This document shows, piece after piece, positions 10,592 through 21,815 of a DNA stretch of 64,000 nt. Where the stretch lies: the NCBI GenBank assembly GCA_964030475.1, contig CAXIPT010000060.1, positions 19,320 to 83,319 on the forward strand, read 5' to 3'. Under the pieces are notes generated by a model. That model worked only from the letters and a program-made list of their open reading frames with translations, searched no databases and was not told the DNA's origin. The translations under genes and the position numbers were made by a program. The number at the start of each line of letters is the position of its first letter. Position 1 is the first letter of the stretch. The stretch comes from Tethya wilhelma. Lineage: Eukaryota > Porifera > Demospongiae > Tethyida > Tethyidae.

Positions 10592-11168
10592 TATAATTAT
10601 ATTGTTGGCATGAGCACAGATGTAACTGTATTATGCGACTATGAACCCAGTCCAGAGAGGCAGTATACATGGTACCGTAGAGTCGGGTTATTAAGCGCAT
10701 GCGCTTATTGGGATATTAGTGAAAAAGTATGCGCTAAATAACGAGGTGCGCCTAATATAACGAGGGCTAACGTATGACCACGCCTCCAAATAAATGACGT
10801 CATCAAGCAGAAATCGATTGCGCTAGCGGTGAGAGCTCTAAAAGCGGCGAGAAGCTGCCTTTTCTAAGTGAAATGGAAGGCCAAGTAGTGAAAGAAAGCG
10901 TTGTTCATGGCTGTCAGGCTTAGAAAACTACGTGAACATCCAGTTTACAAACTTTGCGCTTGTTATCAAAGGTAAGTGTAAGAAGACAGCATGCGCCTAA
11001 TAGCGAATGTGCGCCTAATAACGAAGTGCGCCTAATAACCCGACTCTACGGTACTTCAATCAGTCGAAGGAAGTTGTTATTGAAAATGTAAATTTTAGGA
11101 ATTGTCCCTATATAAAATACCCATCTCCATGGAAACATTCTGGGCCACCTGAGTGTGATACACAGGAG
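10592..11168 (+). pseudogene. Exon of an unrecognised gene, split by a MITE
   Basis: The exon reads from an acceptor (acctcag, 10591) to a donor (gag then gtaatt, 11169). Excluding the MITE and one TA leaves 83 + 115 = 198 nt, which is 66 open codons with phase-0 ends. The frame passes through VTVLCDYEPSPERQYTWY and, past the MITE, FNQSKEVVIENVNFRNCPY and PPECDTQE. A Cys followed 12 residues later by Trp recalls an Ig-type strand pair, but I am not sure of the fold. No neighbouring exon was identified. As it stands the exon carries 379 bp of MITE plus TA, so this copy would be disrupted unless the MITE is spliced out. Confidence 0.65.
10675..11051 (+). mobile_element. TA-flanked MITE (CCGTAGAGTC family), copy 1
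   Basis: This 377-bp element has inverted termini CCGTAGAGTCGGGTTATTA and TA on each side (10673-74, 11052-53). Removing the element and one TA restores a continuous reading frame across the exon, which independently supports both the borders and the TA duplication. It contains gcgcatgcgc near the left end and a CRE-like tgacgtca. A partial reverse copy is at about 26725-26962, also ending CGG-TA. TA duplication fits the Tc1/mariner group. It codes for nothing. Confidence 0.88.
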
Positions 11169-11186
11169 GTAATTGTGATTTACTTA

Positions 11187-11235
11187 AAATGCAACAAATG
11201 TTGGTTTAAGTTAGCCTCCAACCAGGCTCTCAGCT
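11187..11235 (+). repeat. Repeat family I, tail fragment
   Basis: atgcaacaaatgttggttt and gcctccaaccaggctctc match 9690-9735. It lies just downstream of the exon that ends at 11168. Confidence 0.55.
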
Positions 11236-11338
11236 TTTAAAATAAAGGGTAGGGGGAAGGCCTGGGAACGAGGCTATCTTAGCAGAAGACTTGACTGAAC
11301 ACAAGCTATGGTCCTATCTTCCTATTTACCATAAAAAG

Positions 11339-11735
11339 GGAGCGCTAGTAGGAAGCCACAATGCTGCCATTTTGTTCTGCTAACGTACATACACACATAC
11401 TTACTTCAAAAGGACTTCTAGAGAACCAGGATGTGTTGAGTCAACTTTGACAGCACAAAGTAAGTCCATTTCATAGATACTATACATTCCTTGATACTCA
11501 TTTTCATCTTAGATAGGCCTAAAAAAAACTAGAAAGCTTTGAAACTTGCTGAGCTTTGAAACTATAAATTCATGTACTTTATTAATGCAGCCATTAGGTA
11601 GAGTTAAAGCCACGTGGATGAATCAAGATGATAAAAATGAATTATAGTCATGTGCTGAAATTGAGACATATCTTGTTCCATTACTTTTCACCGCAATGCC
11701 CATTCCTACACTTTTTCAAATTTTTACCATTTGTC
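11339..11735 (+). repeat. Composite family F-D, copy 1
   Basis: The F part begins gcgctagtaggaagccac, carries gtgttgagtcaactttgac and aactagaaagctttgaaac, and is followed by a reversed D arm (tcatgtgctgaaattgagac ... gcccattcctacac). The forward D arm present in other copies is missing here. No ORF is conserved among copies. From 11740 to 12200 nothing further is recognised. Confidence 0.65.
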
Positions 11736-12204
11736 ATAGTATAAATGCATGTATCAACCCAGTTCAAGTGGCCACATAACTGTGATGAAGCAGCACTGAT
11801 AACTCACAGACTATGTACGTACATGACAGCTGCTGGTTAGAAAAAAATCTTGCTAATGCTCTTACCAAATGAGCTACTAGAACTTATTGGCATTGGAGCA
11901 GAGACTGGCATGTAATGAAATGCTAAGTAGCCTGATAGGTAGATACAGGGATACAAAATCTAGCCAGGATACTTAGTATATATATATGCAGTACCTGATT
12001 TAGTGGCTATGCATGCAGCCAATGCCTGCATGGCCACACTGAAAATCCATAAGGCCAATACATGTCAATACATCTATACTTACAAAGAAAGCAGGCCAAC
12101 TCCTGTCTGCATGTCTTGCAAGCAGCACTCACGGTAACCGATAACAGCAGCATAGAGCATCATTGAAATAAACATGAATTCTAGTAACGCACACTAAATC
12201 AGTA

Positions 12205-12400
12205 GGGGTGGCCTCGAAGCTAAGCACTAAAAAGAAGCACAAAAGCCTCTAATCTCAGCAATTATGCAGCATTTAGGACAGCAAAAAAGTAATTCTACAA
12301 GATCATTTAGATTTATGAACGTAAGTACCGTCAATTTTGTTGCCATAGAGCTGCCTTTTGTGAGATTTTGATTGAACAGACAGACAGACAACACAAAGCA
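12205..12400 (+). repeat. Family G repeat, copy 2
   Basis: ctcgaagctaagcactaaa, agaagcacaaaagcc, acgtaagtac and the cagacagacagaca tail follow the same order as 9235-9430. The minus-strand ORF here is incidental. Confidence 0.6.
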
Positions 12401-12800
12401 GCATTTCAGACTAGTGCCTTTTACACTCACTTTCTGCCTAAATTTGTTAAAATAATTATAAGAGCTTGAAAGCTTTATGAACTTAGTGTACAAGTTCATT
12501 CACTTTAATGAAGCCATCTTTGTAGGTAGAGTTCAAAGGTCGGTATTTACCGTGCGGTATATTATATAATTGTGCATGCTCATCAGCCTATAATTCAGTA
12601 AAGATTTTTGTAGGGACTTCCAGTACATGATAGCTAGTCTCCAAACTACAGTGTTTAAAAAAGGGAATTAATGAACAAGCATAGTAAAAATCGAGCAGTG
12701 TAGGAATGGTTAGTGCTGTAAAAAGTATTGGTACAATTAAGGCATGCATGTTACAATTTTGGCACATGACTAAATATTATACTTAATTTTTTTATGCCCA
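12400..12800 (+). repeat. Composite family F-D, copy 2
   Basis: Diverged F sequence (gtgtacaagttcattcac, gtaggtagagttcaaaggtc) is followed by ttttgtagggactt and a forward D arm (gcagtgtaggaatgg ... ttggcacatgacta). From 12800 to 13950 I see no gene. Confidence 0.55.
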
Positions 12801-13950
12801 AGTCTTGCAATCTATATAAATTTTTGCCTATGTCGGGTTCTCTCTTGACACATCACATAATATTACTATACTGTATCATTAGCTTACCGAGGAAGGTTTA
12901 ACAATCAACCCAAGGCAGTCAGTGCCTACGTCCATTGCATCAACATTTAGCAAGCAATCCCAAAAGATTTGTCCATATCCTTCTTCGTGGTCTTGCTTTA
13001 TCTAAAAAAAAATATTTAAAAATAAACTTTGAAAAACAAAAAATTCTGTTGCTTACTCAAAATTAATATGTATATATAAATTATCTTCAAAAGTCAATAG
13101 CTGACCAGTTTGAGTTACAAAATCATCTTAAGTTGAGGGTCAGGAAAGCACATAATGTCAAGTTAATTTTTATTATAAGCCAAACATTTTTTCATTACAT
13201 CACACTACAAACTTAACTATTACCATTAACACAATAGTTTGTAGTCGGAGGAGGTCCGACATCTGCAGGCCAATTTATAATTTAAAAGATCACGTGATAA
13301 CTTTCCTGGTCTTGATTTGTGGTGCTTTCTATGCTTTTATGCCTTGAAAATTAAAGCTAGGAAAACTCCTTCTTTCTCCTGTTACTTTGTCAGAATAGCT
13401 GCTAAAAGTTGCGACAAATCATAGAAAAGGTGAGCTACGCGACCAGGAAACAACATCACATGAATGCAATTAATCTGCGGATGTCAAACCTCTTCTGGTT
13501 TGTAGTTATAGTCAGTGCATAGTAAAAATATAAACAATGTAGTAATGGGAAGTTCTCTAAAAAGCAATAAACAGATTCTAAAAAAAGAAACAAACAGTGT
13601 CACATTAAGTGGGGCTTACATTGTGGAATAAAACCATGCAGGAACCAATTTTCTCAACGACAATGTTCTTAAATAACAGACCCAACCCATCTTAGCAAAC
13701 ATTATCCTAGCTTATATATCAATTCTAGCTATATCACTCCTACATGTCCACTTCATACTGCATTCTTAGACTTCTAGTGGATTAGCAGACAAGTGATCGA
13801 ATGAAACAGGATGAACATTTCATCCTCAGAGGATAGAGTCTATGTTCATTCTACTTTGTTGTGACTATGATGTAGCTGAATTTGATGTAAGGATGAAAAT
13901 CTGCATGCAACAGATTTTCTTAACTATACTGAACAGTGGCCGGAGTATTG

Positions 13951-14175
13951 NTCAGTTTTTGCAGAGTTATTCGTGTGAATATTTGTATTGTGCTAATGGG
14001 CCATCCATGCCATTCCTATGTACCCAGTACTACCGTACTGGGAATAAAGTAAGAATTTCATAAAAATGAGCAGTATAGAAATGGGCAGTGCTGTGTAAAA
14101 AGTAAGAAAATAAGGCATGTCACAGTGTCACAATTTTGGCACATGACTATATTGTATATATACTTCATTTTCATT
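13951..14175 (+). repeat. Family A end joined at an n, then a D arm
   Basis: Directly after the n at 13951 comes family A sequence ending in the CCCAGTAC...GTACTGGG hairpin (to 14046), then a forward D arm (cagtatagaaatgggcag ... ttggcacatgacta). Having an n exactly at a repeat boundary marks this as an assembly joint. Confidence 0.6.
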
Positions 14176-14464
14176 TCTTTTGAATCTTTGTCATATCTAT
14201 TAATAATAATAGGTTTCAGTAATTCATGATCATAGATAGTCAATGTGTACGCCAAACTGATTTAACTGAGGCTACTGTGCTTCTTTGAGCACTTAACAGC
14301 TTTAAGACCCCGTCTATCTTAATCTTGGTGCATGGAGATTTTCTATAGTATAAGTGTTAAAATCAGATGCTCACTACATGATACTGCCTAATGCTGCTGT
14401 TGCTGTTGGTCATGCAGTGGTGCTTGGCAAGTTAGCTTTACCTAGGCTGGCCACACAATTTAAT

Positions 14465-14865
14465 ACAGTGGAACCGCTCATAACGGCCCCTCCCACAAGC
14501 CGTGTAACGGCCACTGGCTATGGCACCGATTGAAAATACCATATATCTAATACTTAAGCAACCTCCCACGACCGGCCGCTTCTCGATTCTGACCAGCAGC
14601 CAAGCTTAGTCTGTTGACTCGTTTGCTTAGTACTGTAGATCTATAGCTGATCTACAGATCAAACTGCATGTTGCTCTGAGTTAGCCTACTAGTTGCTTTA
14701 AATTGTCTATAAAGTACACACAAAGTATACAGCCACCTCTTCAGTTACCATGCAGTTAGGCTTGGACCAACCATGCTGATCCACCCTGACCTGCCACTGA
14801 TGCAGACTCTCAGGCTGAGCCAGACTGACACTTCAAGGAGCTATTATAGCCGCGTGACAACATTA
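14465..14865 (+). repeat. Mariner-like family J, 5' end copy
   Basis: Starts cagtggaaccgctcataac and carries cccctcccacaagcc, accatatatcta, cctcccacga and aggagctattata, in the same order as the copies at 48.95-50.85 kb. The opening CAGTGGAACC resembles Tc1/mariner-pogo termini. It is cut short by the retrotransposon fragment that follows. Confidence 0.6.
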
Positions 14866-14879
14866 CCTGTCCTCTAACT

Positions 14880-15835
14880 CGCGTGTCCCCCAAGGGTCAG
14901 TCTTAGGCCCTCTGTTATTTCTGATCTATATTCACTTATTTGATGATATTTCTGAAGTCGTTGGAGTGCTTTCCTCTAAGGTAAATCTGTTTGCAGATGA
15001 CATTCTTTTGTACCATATTATTACTGTAAAAAGAACCCAAGATTATCTTGTGATACAAGAAGCAATCACACTGATTGGTCAATGGGCAGCTGCTAATCTC
15101 CTGTCTTTCAATGTAACTAAATGCAAGTACATGGTGATCTCAAGAAAACGTATACACCTACGCTCCCTCCTGTACCATTGCAACTCAATGGCTGTCATTT
15201 AGAAAAGGTGGAATCATATCTGTCAGGTATCTAGGAGTCATACTTTCTGAAAATCTTTCATGGACTGCTCACATTGATAGTGTTTACTCTATGCAGAGCA
15301 ATGAAAGTTCTTGGCCTGTTGTACAGAAGATTCTATGGTTCAGCCACCTGTGAAACATGTACTGAAGCAACTGTACCTAAATCTTGTGCGTCCTCATCAG
15401 GACTATGCATGCCAAGTTTGGAACCCCCATCTTGTGAAAGACAAGCATAAACTTGAAAGAATCCAGAAATTTGCATGCAGGTTAGCTTCACACAGATGGG
15501 ATGCAAGCTACCAAGAACTACTTGACTTATTTGAGCTACAAACATTTGAAGAAAGGAGGCTTGACCTAAAACTTGGGCTTTTCTGTAAGATTGTACTTGG
15601 ACTTTGCTATTTTCCGGACAGTGAGACATGCAGTGGTGGTGACACCAAGGGAACACCATCAGTTGAGACTTAGGAGGATCAATGACTTTCAGTTTAATAT
15701 TCCCTTTGCACACTCTGACTCATACAAGTATTCATTTTTTCCAGACACTGCTGAACAGTGGAACTCACTAGAGAATGATACAGTATTTGCTTCCTCGCAT
15801 AGTTCTTTTATGCACAATCTTGATTATAGCTAAAT
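14880..15835 (+). pseudogene. Non-LTR retrotransposon RT fragment (CR1/L2-like)
   Basis: A 5'-truncated and decayed reverse transcriptase. VPQGSVLGPLLF at about 14884-14920 is the conserved motif before the active site, and FADD at about 14990-15002 holds the catalytic aspartates. Further on are YLGVILSENLSWTAHI and, in another frame, LYLNLVRPHQDYACQVWNP, then KFACRLASHRWDASYQELL and near the end SFFPDTAEQWNSL, all typical of the thumb and C-terminal part of CR1/L2-type ORF2. At least three frame changes and a stop (near 15200) break it. No 3' simple tail is clear. Many sequenced animals have such 5'-truncated copies. Confidence 0.85.
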
Positions 15836-15839
15836 ATTA

Positions 15840-16855
15840 AATTCTCTTGTGTTATGCACGACTTTATTATCTGTTGTTATTTACTTTTTACCTAGCTGGG
15901 CATTCATCTTAATTAGCATCCATTGCTATTGTCTGTCCTTTGCTCTGTATTGAAACTTTTATATACATATATACAAGGAGTGTGGCTCGCTTCGCTCGCC
16001 ACGCTCCTTGCTTGTGTATGAAGCTTACTGATATCTACTGCTGGATGCATGCAAGCACAGGCATCTGCATAGTAATAACTGGGCAGTGAGAGGTAACCAT
16101 GCATGCATGTAATGCTCCTCTCTGCAAATTGGACAGCTCAGCCATGCAATTTACCTCAGTTCGTGACGTCACAGACGACATAGCTTCAATACAACTTTGT
16201 GGGGGGGGTTTAACTTCATGGCCAAGTTATAGCGATAAAGAGAAGGCTCAAATGAACTCAAATAAACTAAGAAGGCATCAAACGTAAAACTTTGCTAAGG
16301 AACCATGTAACTGCATAGCAGGTGCTTCACAGTGCACATAAGCTCCTGTATATATAGTCATCTAAAATCGTGACAAATTGGTTCAAACATGGCGACTTCC
16401 AGTCTTTGACCATGCCCCGTGCATACTATTCTCATCGTACACACCACCGAGACAGACTGTGCACACACAGTACACCCCACCCCCACCCCCCAACACACAC
16501 ATATGTACATCTGTGAGCAATGGGCACATATCACTTACGATAGTCGGCTTCGTCAACGAGGCCAAGGTTGACAGCTTCTTTCAACGTAATAAACCCACTC
16601 GACCTCCAAGTTTCAACATATACATAGTCCGTGATGCCATGATTTCTGTTGCCGAGCGCGAGGCATTACTATATAATTTCCTGTTGGAGTTCATAGTAGT
16701 AGCCTAATAAATTATAGCAAATTATAGCAAATCATACCGTAACTTACCTTTTTTAATCACTCTGATTGTATTGACACATCCCTGATGAAGAGAGAACGAC
16801 CAGAGTTGGGTCAGCGGCAGGACTGGAGGATCTCAGCTAGCGCAACCATCATGAC
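15840..16855. other. No gene recognised
   Basis: The main structure is a hairpin at about 15972-16012 (caaggagtgtggc ... gccacgctccttg) around a tcgcttcgctc core. The 109-aa ORF at 16378 has no recognisable domain or splice context. Confidence 0.55.
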
Positions 16856-16856
16856 A

Positions 16857-17331
16857 ATAGAGCGTATTCATGTGACGTAAAAACGCGGCGCGGGATAACC
16901 CGCGGGCGGCCATTTTGGTGCACAATAACAGCAGCTGCCAATGGTTTTGACTCTTCGTTTACTGCTCTATCTTGGTGCTTATCAGCGCTCCTGTACCTGA
17001 GTTATTGTCACGATGGTCTCAACTCTTTGCAGCAGGTAAAGTTTAGAGATGACTCCTCCTTGTTTGTAGATTTACTGGCATCAAAGCATGAACCAAGAGG
17101 CCCCAGCTGGGGCCATGAAAATCACTAGGAGTTCAGTTTTAGTGAACAAAACAACTACTAGGAATGAATTAGATCAGTTCAACTCAAAAGAACTTGGTAT
17201 ACTAGAGAATAGTTGCAGAAAATCTTGATTTTTTTTCGTGCACAGTGTCACAATGTGCACCAAAATGGCCGCCGTTTGCTTCGCGGCAAGTCCCGCCCCG
17301 TTTTTGACGTCACATGAATACGCTCTATTAC
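16857..17331. mobile_element. CpG-rich MITE with CRE and ggccattttgg ends
   Basis: The inverted ends are aatagagcgtattcatgtga at left and tcacatgaatacgctctatt at right. The similarity continues inward through gacgt(c)aaaaacg to cggccattttggtgcac. The right arm keeps tgacgtca, a CRE consensus. The duplication outside the ends is too short to call. Unlike its AT-rich surroundings it is GC- and CpG-rich. There is no ORF. Confidence 0.75.
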
Positions 17332-18300
17332 AACTAGCTGAGTTCACTGTGTCACGTGAGTTGTGTGTGCCACTCTCATACGCATAATATAATCTTATAT
17401 GCGAACAAATTTGGTGAGCATGCGCATTACGTAAGCCATCTCAGTGAGAAGCATCAGAGAAAGAGTTTACAAGCAAACAAGGAGAAATCTAGTTGTATCC
17501 GACGTTGTGATAGGCTTCAAATAACTTCAGAAAGACAATTTCCTGTTTCTAAGATGAAATAAACAGGTAAAAGTGAACCTCCATATGTAAATATATTGGT
17601 CATGTACCTTTGGTTTACACGCTGAAAAAGCAAATTCATATCCTAATTTTTCCCCTGAGCTGTAGGCAGTAAGGTTTAGTAATGATATGTAAAAAGCCCG
17701 AGCTATAGTATTGTTCCTATCTCAAAGCATTCGCTTGTAAACTTTCTTGCATCTCATTAACTCTCAGTATGGTGTAGTTATTTTCAAAATGTGAATATCA
17801 TTAGTTTGTAACGCCGTTACAAGAATAAAACAGTACACAATTTATACAGACGAACGCCACGCAATAGGTATTGCCCGTTGAGTAATTAGACTGTTATTAC
17901 TAGGGATATCCCTTTGCCCTCAGCCTGAAGTTATTTTTCTTTCTTGCCTCCCTACAACAGATTTTATGTGCGGGTTATTTTGTTGTGCGTCTTTGTACTC
18001 CCCAGACATTGTCCAACAGTAAAGTGACTGACAGAGGACTTAAAGCTCAATTCATTTGTACCTTGTTGTCAAGAAGATTGGTGTAAAGACGCCCTATTGT
18101 AGGTAGGTGATTTGGTACTAATCATAGCTATATGAGTCAAAAATTTGTGTACTTGGATTTCTTCCAGAGTATTAAAGGCTCACTATCTGCGCCGCCAGGC
18201 TTTCTGGATCATGTAGTGAGTCAACTGGATAGTCTGTCACTATTTTGATGTTGGAACTTGGACTCTTATAACAGAACTTTGTAAGTGTATTAAAACTACA
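17332..18300. other. No gene recognised
   Basis: AT-rich sequence with only short ORFs. No repeat family from elsewhere in the window was matched by eye. Confidence 0.5.
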
Positions 18301-18319
18301 AATTTATTAAAGCCGTGTT

Positions 18320-18655
18320 CTAGATCTTGATCGTGGGTGTTATAGTACAGCGGGTATGGTCGTGACCACCCCTTGCAGCATTCCCTACAAGACTGGGTGG
18401 AGCCTGAATTTGATCAGTCCAATTTTTAGGCCCTGACCCTGGATCTCACCACTTTGGAAGGCTTGGATCGTGATAAATTTGAACTTTGACCCACTAAAAC
18501 ACACTATTTGCAGCTAATAACCTTTGACCGTTGATCGAAAGCGAGCAGTTGAGCTTTCTTGACCCTTAATGGGGCCAATTTTTGTTGCTTTGACCCCTTA
18601 ATTGCATCTTGATCATGGGTGTTAGTACAGCGGGTATGGTCGTGACCACCCCTTG
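18320..18655 (+). repeat. 55-bp direct repeats 280 bp apart
   Basis: atcttgatcgtgggtgtta (18322) and atcttgatcatgggtgtta (18605) are both followed by gtacagcgggtatggtcgtg and accaccccttg. Between them are further tgaccc phrases. The spacing could mean an internally duplicated repeat or terminal direct repeats. Next to it, 18660-18810 looks like a degenerate MITE end (gaaaatttcccgctatacag). Confidence 0.55.
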
Positions 18656-19092
18656 ATTTTGTATAAATGCGCTAGAAGAAATTTCGTAGTTTTAAATTTT
18701 GTATACGCGGTGCACGCTCGTATAAAGTAAATGAGGAAGTTAAATTTTCTCAGTTTTAATTTTTGTAAATTCGAACCGCATACGAAATGTACGAAAATTT
18801 CCCGCTATACAGTAGGTTATAGTGATTAGTATGGTAGTTTATTCGCCATGGCTGCAGCACCGGCTCAGTAAACTGAAGCTAAATACATTGTAGTCAAATG
18901 GTCCCTATAATTTCATGGCATTGGTTATGCAACACCAGCCAAATCCCGATACTGCATATTATGTTGTAACTCTGCAATACAAAAGCAACAGGAAAGTATA
19001 CAGACTGCTGGTACTCTATAGCCATAGCGTAGTTTTATATAATTACAATACAACCACTCTTGCCGTACTACTACTAGCAACTATACTAATCT

Positions 19093-20229
19093 TACGGTGG
19101 CCCTGGAGGTCGCGTATCACTCCAGTACTCTGTCGCGTATCGCTCCAATGCTGATCACGTATCGCTCCAGTGCTGTCACGTGTCATTCCAGTAATCTCAC
19201 CTTTGACCTTTCTAACTGTTAATTTCAGTGTCGAGTACTGTATATGCCAGTGCATGATTGTGAGGCTCTATCATCCGGCTATCAAGAGAAGCTGAAGCTG
19301 CTGGTTTGGACTTAGTCGCTCGGTTTATATATTAATCACTCTGATTACCCTACAATAGCTTCCTGCTGCTCATCCCTACGCTGTCAGTGTGGCTGGCACC
19401 TGTCACCTGACTATCATAAATTCTCAGCCAGTGCCACGGTCTCAGTCAAAGTCACTACTTTCTTGGTTATAATATATATAGTATACCCAGGCCATGCTGT
19501 ACTACTGTAAGTGGCTTTCTAATTTCAAGATTAACACTTCATGAGTCGTCTTCTCATCTCTGCCTAGCTATGTCAGACGACTCAGTAGCTAAGATCATAG
19601 ACAATACCCCTGCTATACTATATCTAACTATGCTAAGATCTATTCAGAGTAGTCTGGTCACCAGACCCTTTCTTGCTAGGTTTTAGGGGGGGGAAGGAAG
19701 GGTCTGGTGCTCAGACTATATTCAGAGTCTGATGGTTCTTTTAGCTAATAAATTATTAGTCTAGATACCAAGATTACTGAAGTAAAAATAATAGGGACTG
19801 TCAGAGGCTGCAAGTCTTTGTCAACCAGCATAGTGACTCCTAATAATCATATTGATGTCAGTGAGCAACTTACAGTCAGAAGTAAGCTTGGGACTCATTA
19901 TCTATGATATCATTCAGTGATGATGAGCCTGGGAGATTATAATTGGCTCATGCAACGAATTAGAATTAATAAATCATTTTGCAATTAATTCTTTTGTTTA
20001 TACACCATTAGCTCTACCATTTACATAGATCTATAGGCATCATGCTGTAGAACATTGCATTCTAGCCTCTAAAAATAGAAGTATAGACTCAAAGGTCAAA
20101 GGAGAAATTACTGGAATGACAGGTGACAGGACTGAAGCGGCACGTGACAGCACTGGAGCGATACGCGACAGAGTACTGGAGCGATGCGTGAAGGCACTGG
20201 AACGATACGCGACCTCCAGGGCCACCGTA
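19093..20229. mobile_element. Long-TIR element with repeated subterminal motif
   Basis: Inverted arms of about 130-140 bp open with acggtggccctggaggtcg and are built from four to five imperfect copies of a 20-23-bp unit (gtcgcgtatcgctccagtgct). TA is present outside both ends (tta-cggtgg, ccaccg-tat). Tandem subterminal motifs are often transposase binding sites. The interior has no transposase and includes a smaller hairpin (19648-19722, gtctggtcaccagaccc / gggtctggtgctcagac). The class is undetermined. Confidence 0.75.
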
Positions 20230-21700
20230 TTATCTAACTACCAACTATACTGAGAGTGGTTGAATTGTTGAGTTTAAAAACCCTGTCAGTATTTTCAGTG
20301 GTGTGTTTAAGGGGGTGCTCCGGGTGCTCGAGCACCCCCTGGCTCATCAGATAATGACGTCATCGCTTAGACGTACCGTTCTAGAGTAGCGCTATTCAAT
20401 GAATTAATCAATGAAACGAGTAAAGTCCGAGCTAGCAATGCTTCAAGATCACTTTTAAGGCTTAAAGAAAAGAAAAGAAGGCAAAAAAAATAGCAGAATA
20501 CGGTAGCATAGCGATCATCGATTGTGCAATCGAATTGCGCAAATTCGGTCACATGACCAAAATTTGTTTTATAACTAGTTTGAAAGTGAGAACCCTCAAT
20601 CAGAGTTGAAGCATAGTACAGTTTAACTGTTCTATTATAATATGAGACCGATACCCCCCTTGGACTACAGTAAACAGTAGCTGATAAATTAAATGTAGTG
20701 AATTGGTGAATTATTTTTCAAATTAAATGAAGTCAAGCTATACTGAAAATATAATGCATTCAAGCAAAGACTATAATATTTCCCGACAAAAATACATCTA
20801 ATTATGTAGAAAATTAATGGGAACACGTAGACTGTAAAAATTTTGATTTTTTTAAACCCACAGAGTAAAAACAAACATATGTCAAAATGACATGCGTTCG
20901 CGTGTCAATAATTATTTGTCCATTTTTTGACACACCTACATACATGTCAACTTTGAACTGTGTTGAAGCAGCATGCAGGTCATCAGGCAAGTGTGTCATA
21001 TTATTGCTTGCTTTTTCTGCGCTAAAATTTTAGTTTTCTTGATAAAAACAATTTTGAATCACAAAGAAAATACTCCAGAACTGAAACAACATCAGCAATT
21101 CTTGCCTGTTGTCAAATCGTTGTTAAGTTTTACAGTACGTGGTCTATAAATGCTATACTTAGACAAAATAAGAAACCATAGAGTCAGCACACTGGCTTGA
21201 ACAACCTTCATGAGGTAGGTCTGGTGAAAGCCTAATAAACAGATAAAAATCAAAGCTTATAACAAACAAGAGAACTCAGCATAAAGCCGAATTTCGACTG
21301 ACCTTCAGATTCTGAGGGAGTTCCAAGATTACTGCAGGACTGTGAAAACGCCATGATTTCAAGCTTCTTGTTGTTAGATTCACAGGCGCTGTGACTGTTC
21401 TTTGTCTTTGGCACGTCCACAATCTTTTGTCTGGCAAAACAAATCATAATTTTAACTTTCATCACACCACCAAAAAGTTGATATCTTACTTTTTACTATA
21501 AATTCCATCTTCTAACAACTCTAGCGTTTCTCTTTTTGTAGAAAAAACTCCTCTAAACTCATTTCACAGTCTCCTTTCTTGTCTTCTCAAAAAAACAAAG
21601 TTCTCTTTGTGGCAGCTGTCTCTAAGATTGAAAAATGACTACGTACTGAGCATGCGCAGAACTGAATGATGTCATAATATTTACGTTAGGCTTTAAGTAA
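20230..21700. other. No gene recognised
   Basis: Only short ORFs. At 20305-20345 a stretch (gggggtgctccgggtgct, gcaccccctggct) resembles the inner ends of the hAT-like MITEs at 49.6 and 51.0 kb and may be a relic. Confidence 0.5.
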
Positions 21701-21701
21701 T

Positions 21702-21815
21702 AGTTAATGTACGTAGCAGAGGGATTTATGGCTATAAACCACCCAAACATGAGGGCGTAGCCTGGGGGTGAGGCGTGGTTTATAGCCATAAATCCCTCTG
21801 CTGCGTACATTAACT
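21702..21815. mobile_element. Foldback MITE, about 114 bp
   Basis: Arms of about 41 bp pair almost perfectly. Left is gttaatgtacgtagcagagg then gatttatggctataaaccac; right is the reverse complement with one changed base (ctgcgtac against ctacgtac). The loop is about 22 bp (ccaaacatgagggcgtagcc). Both tips contain TTAA, so a TTAA-type target is possible but not proven. Confidence 0.8.
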
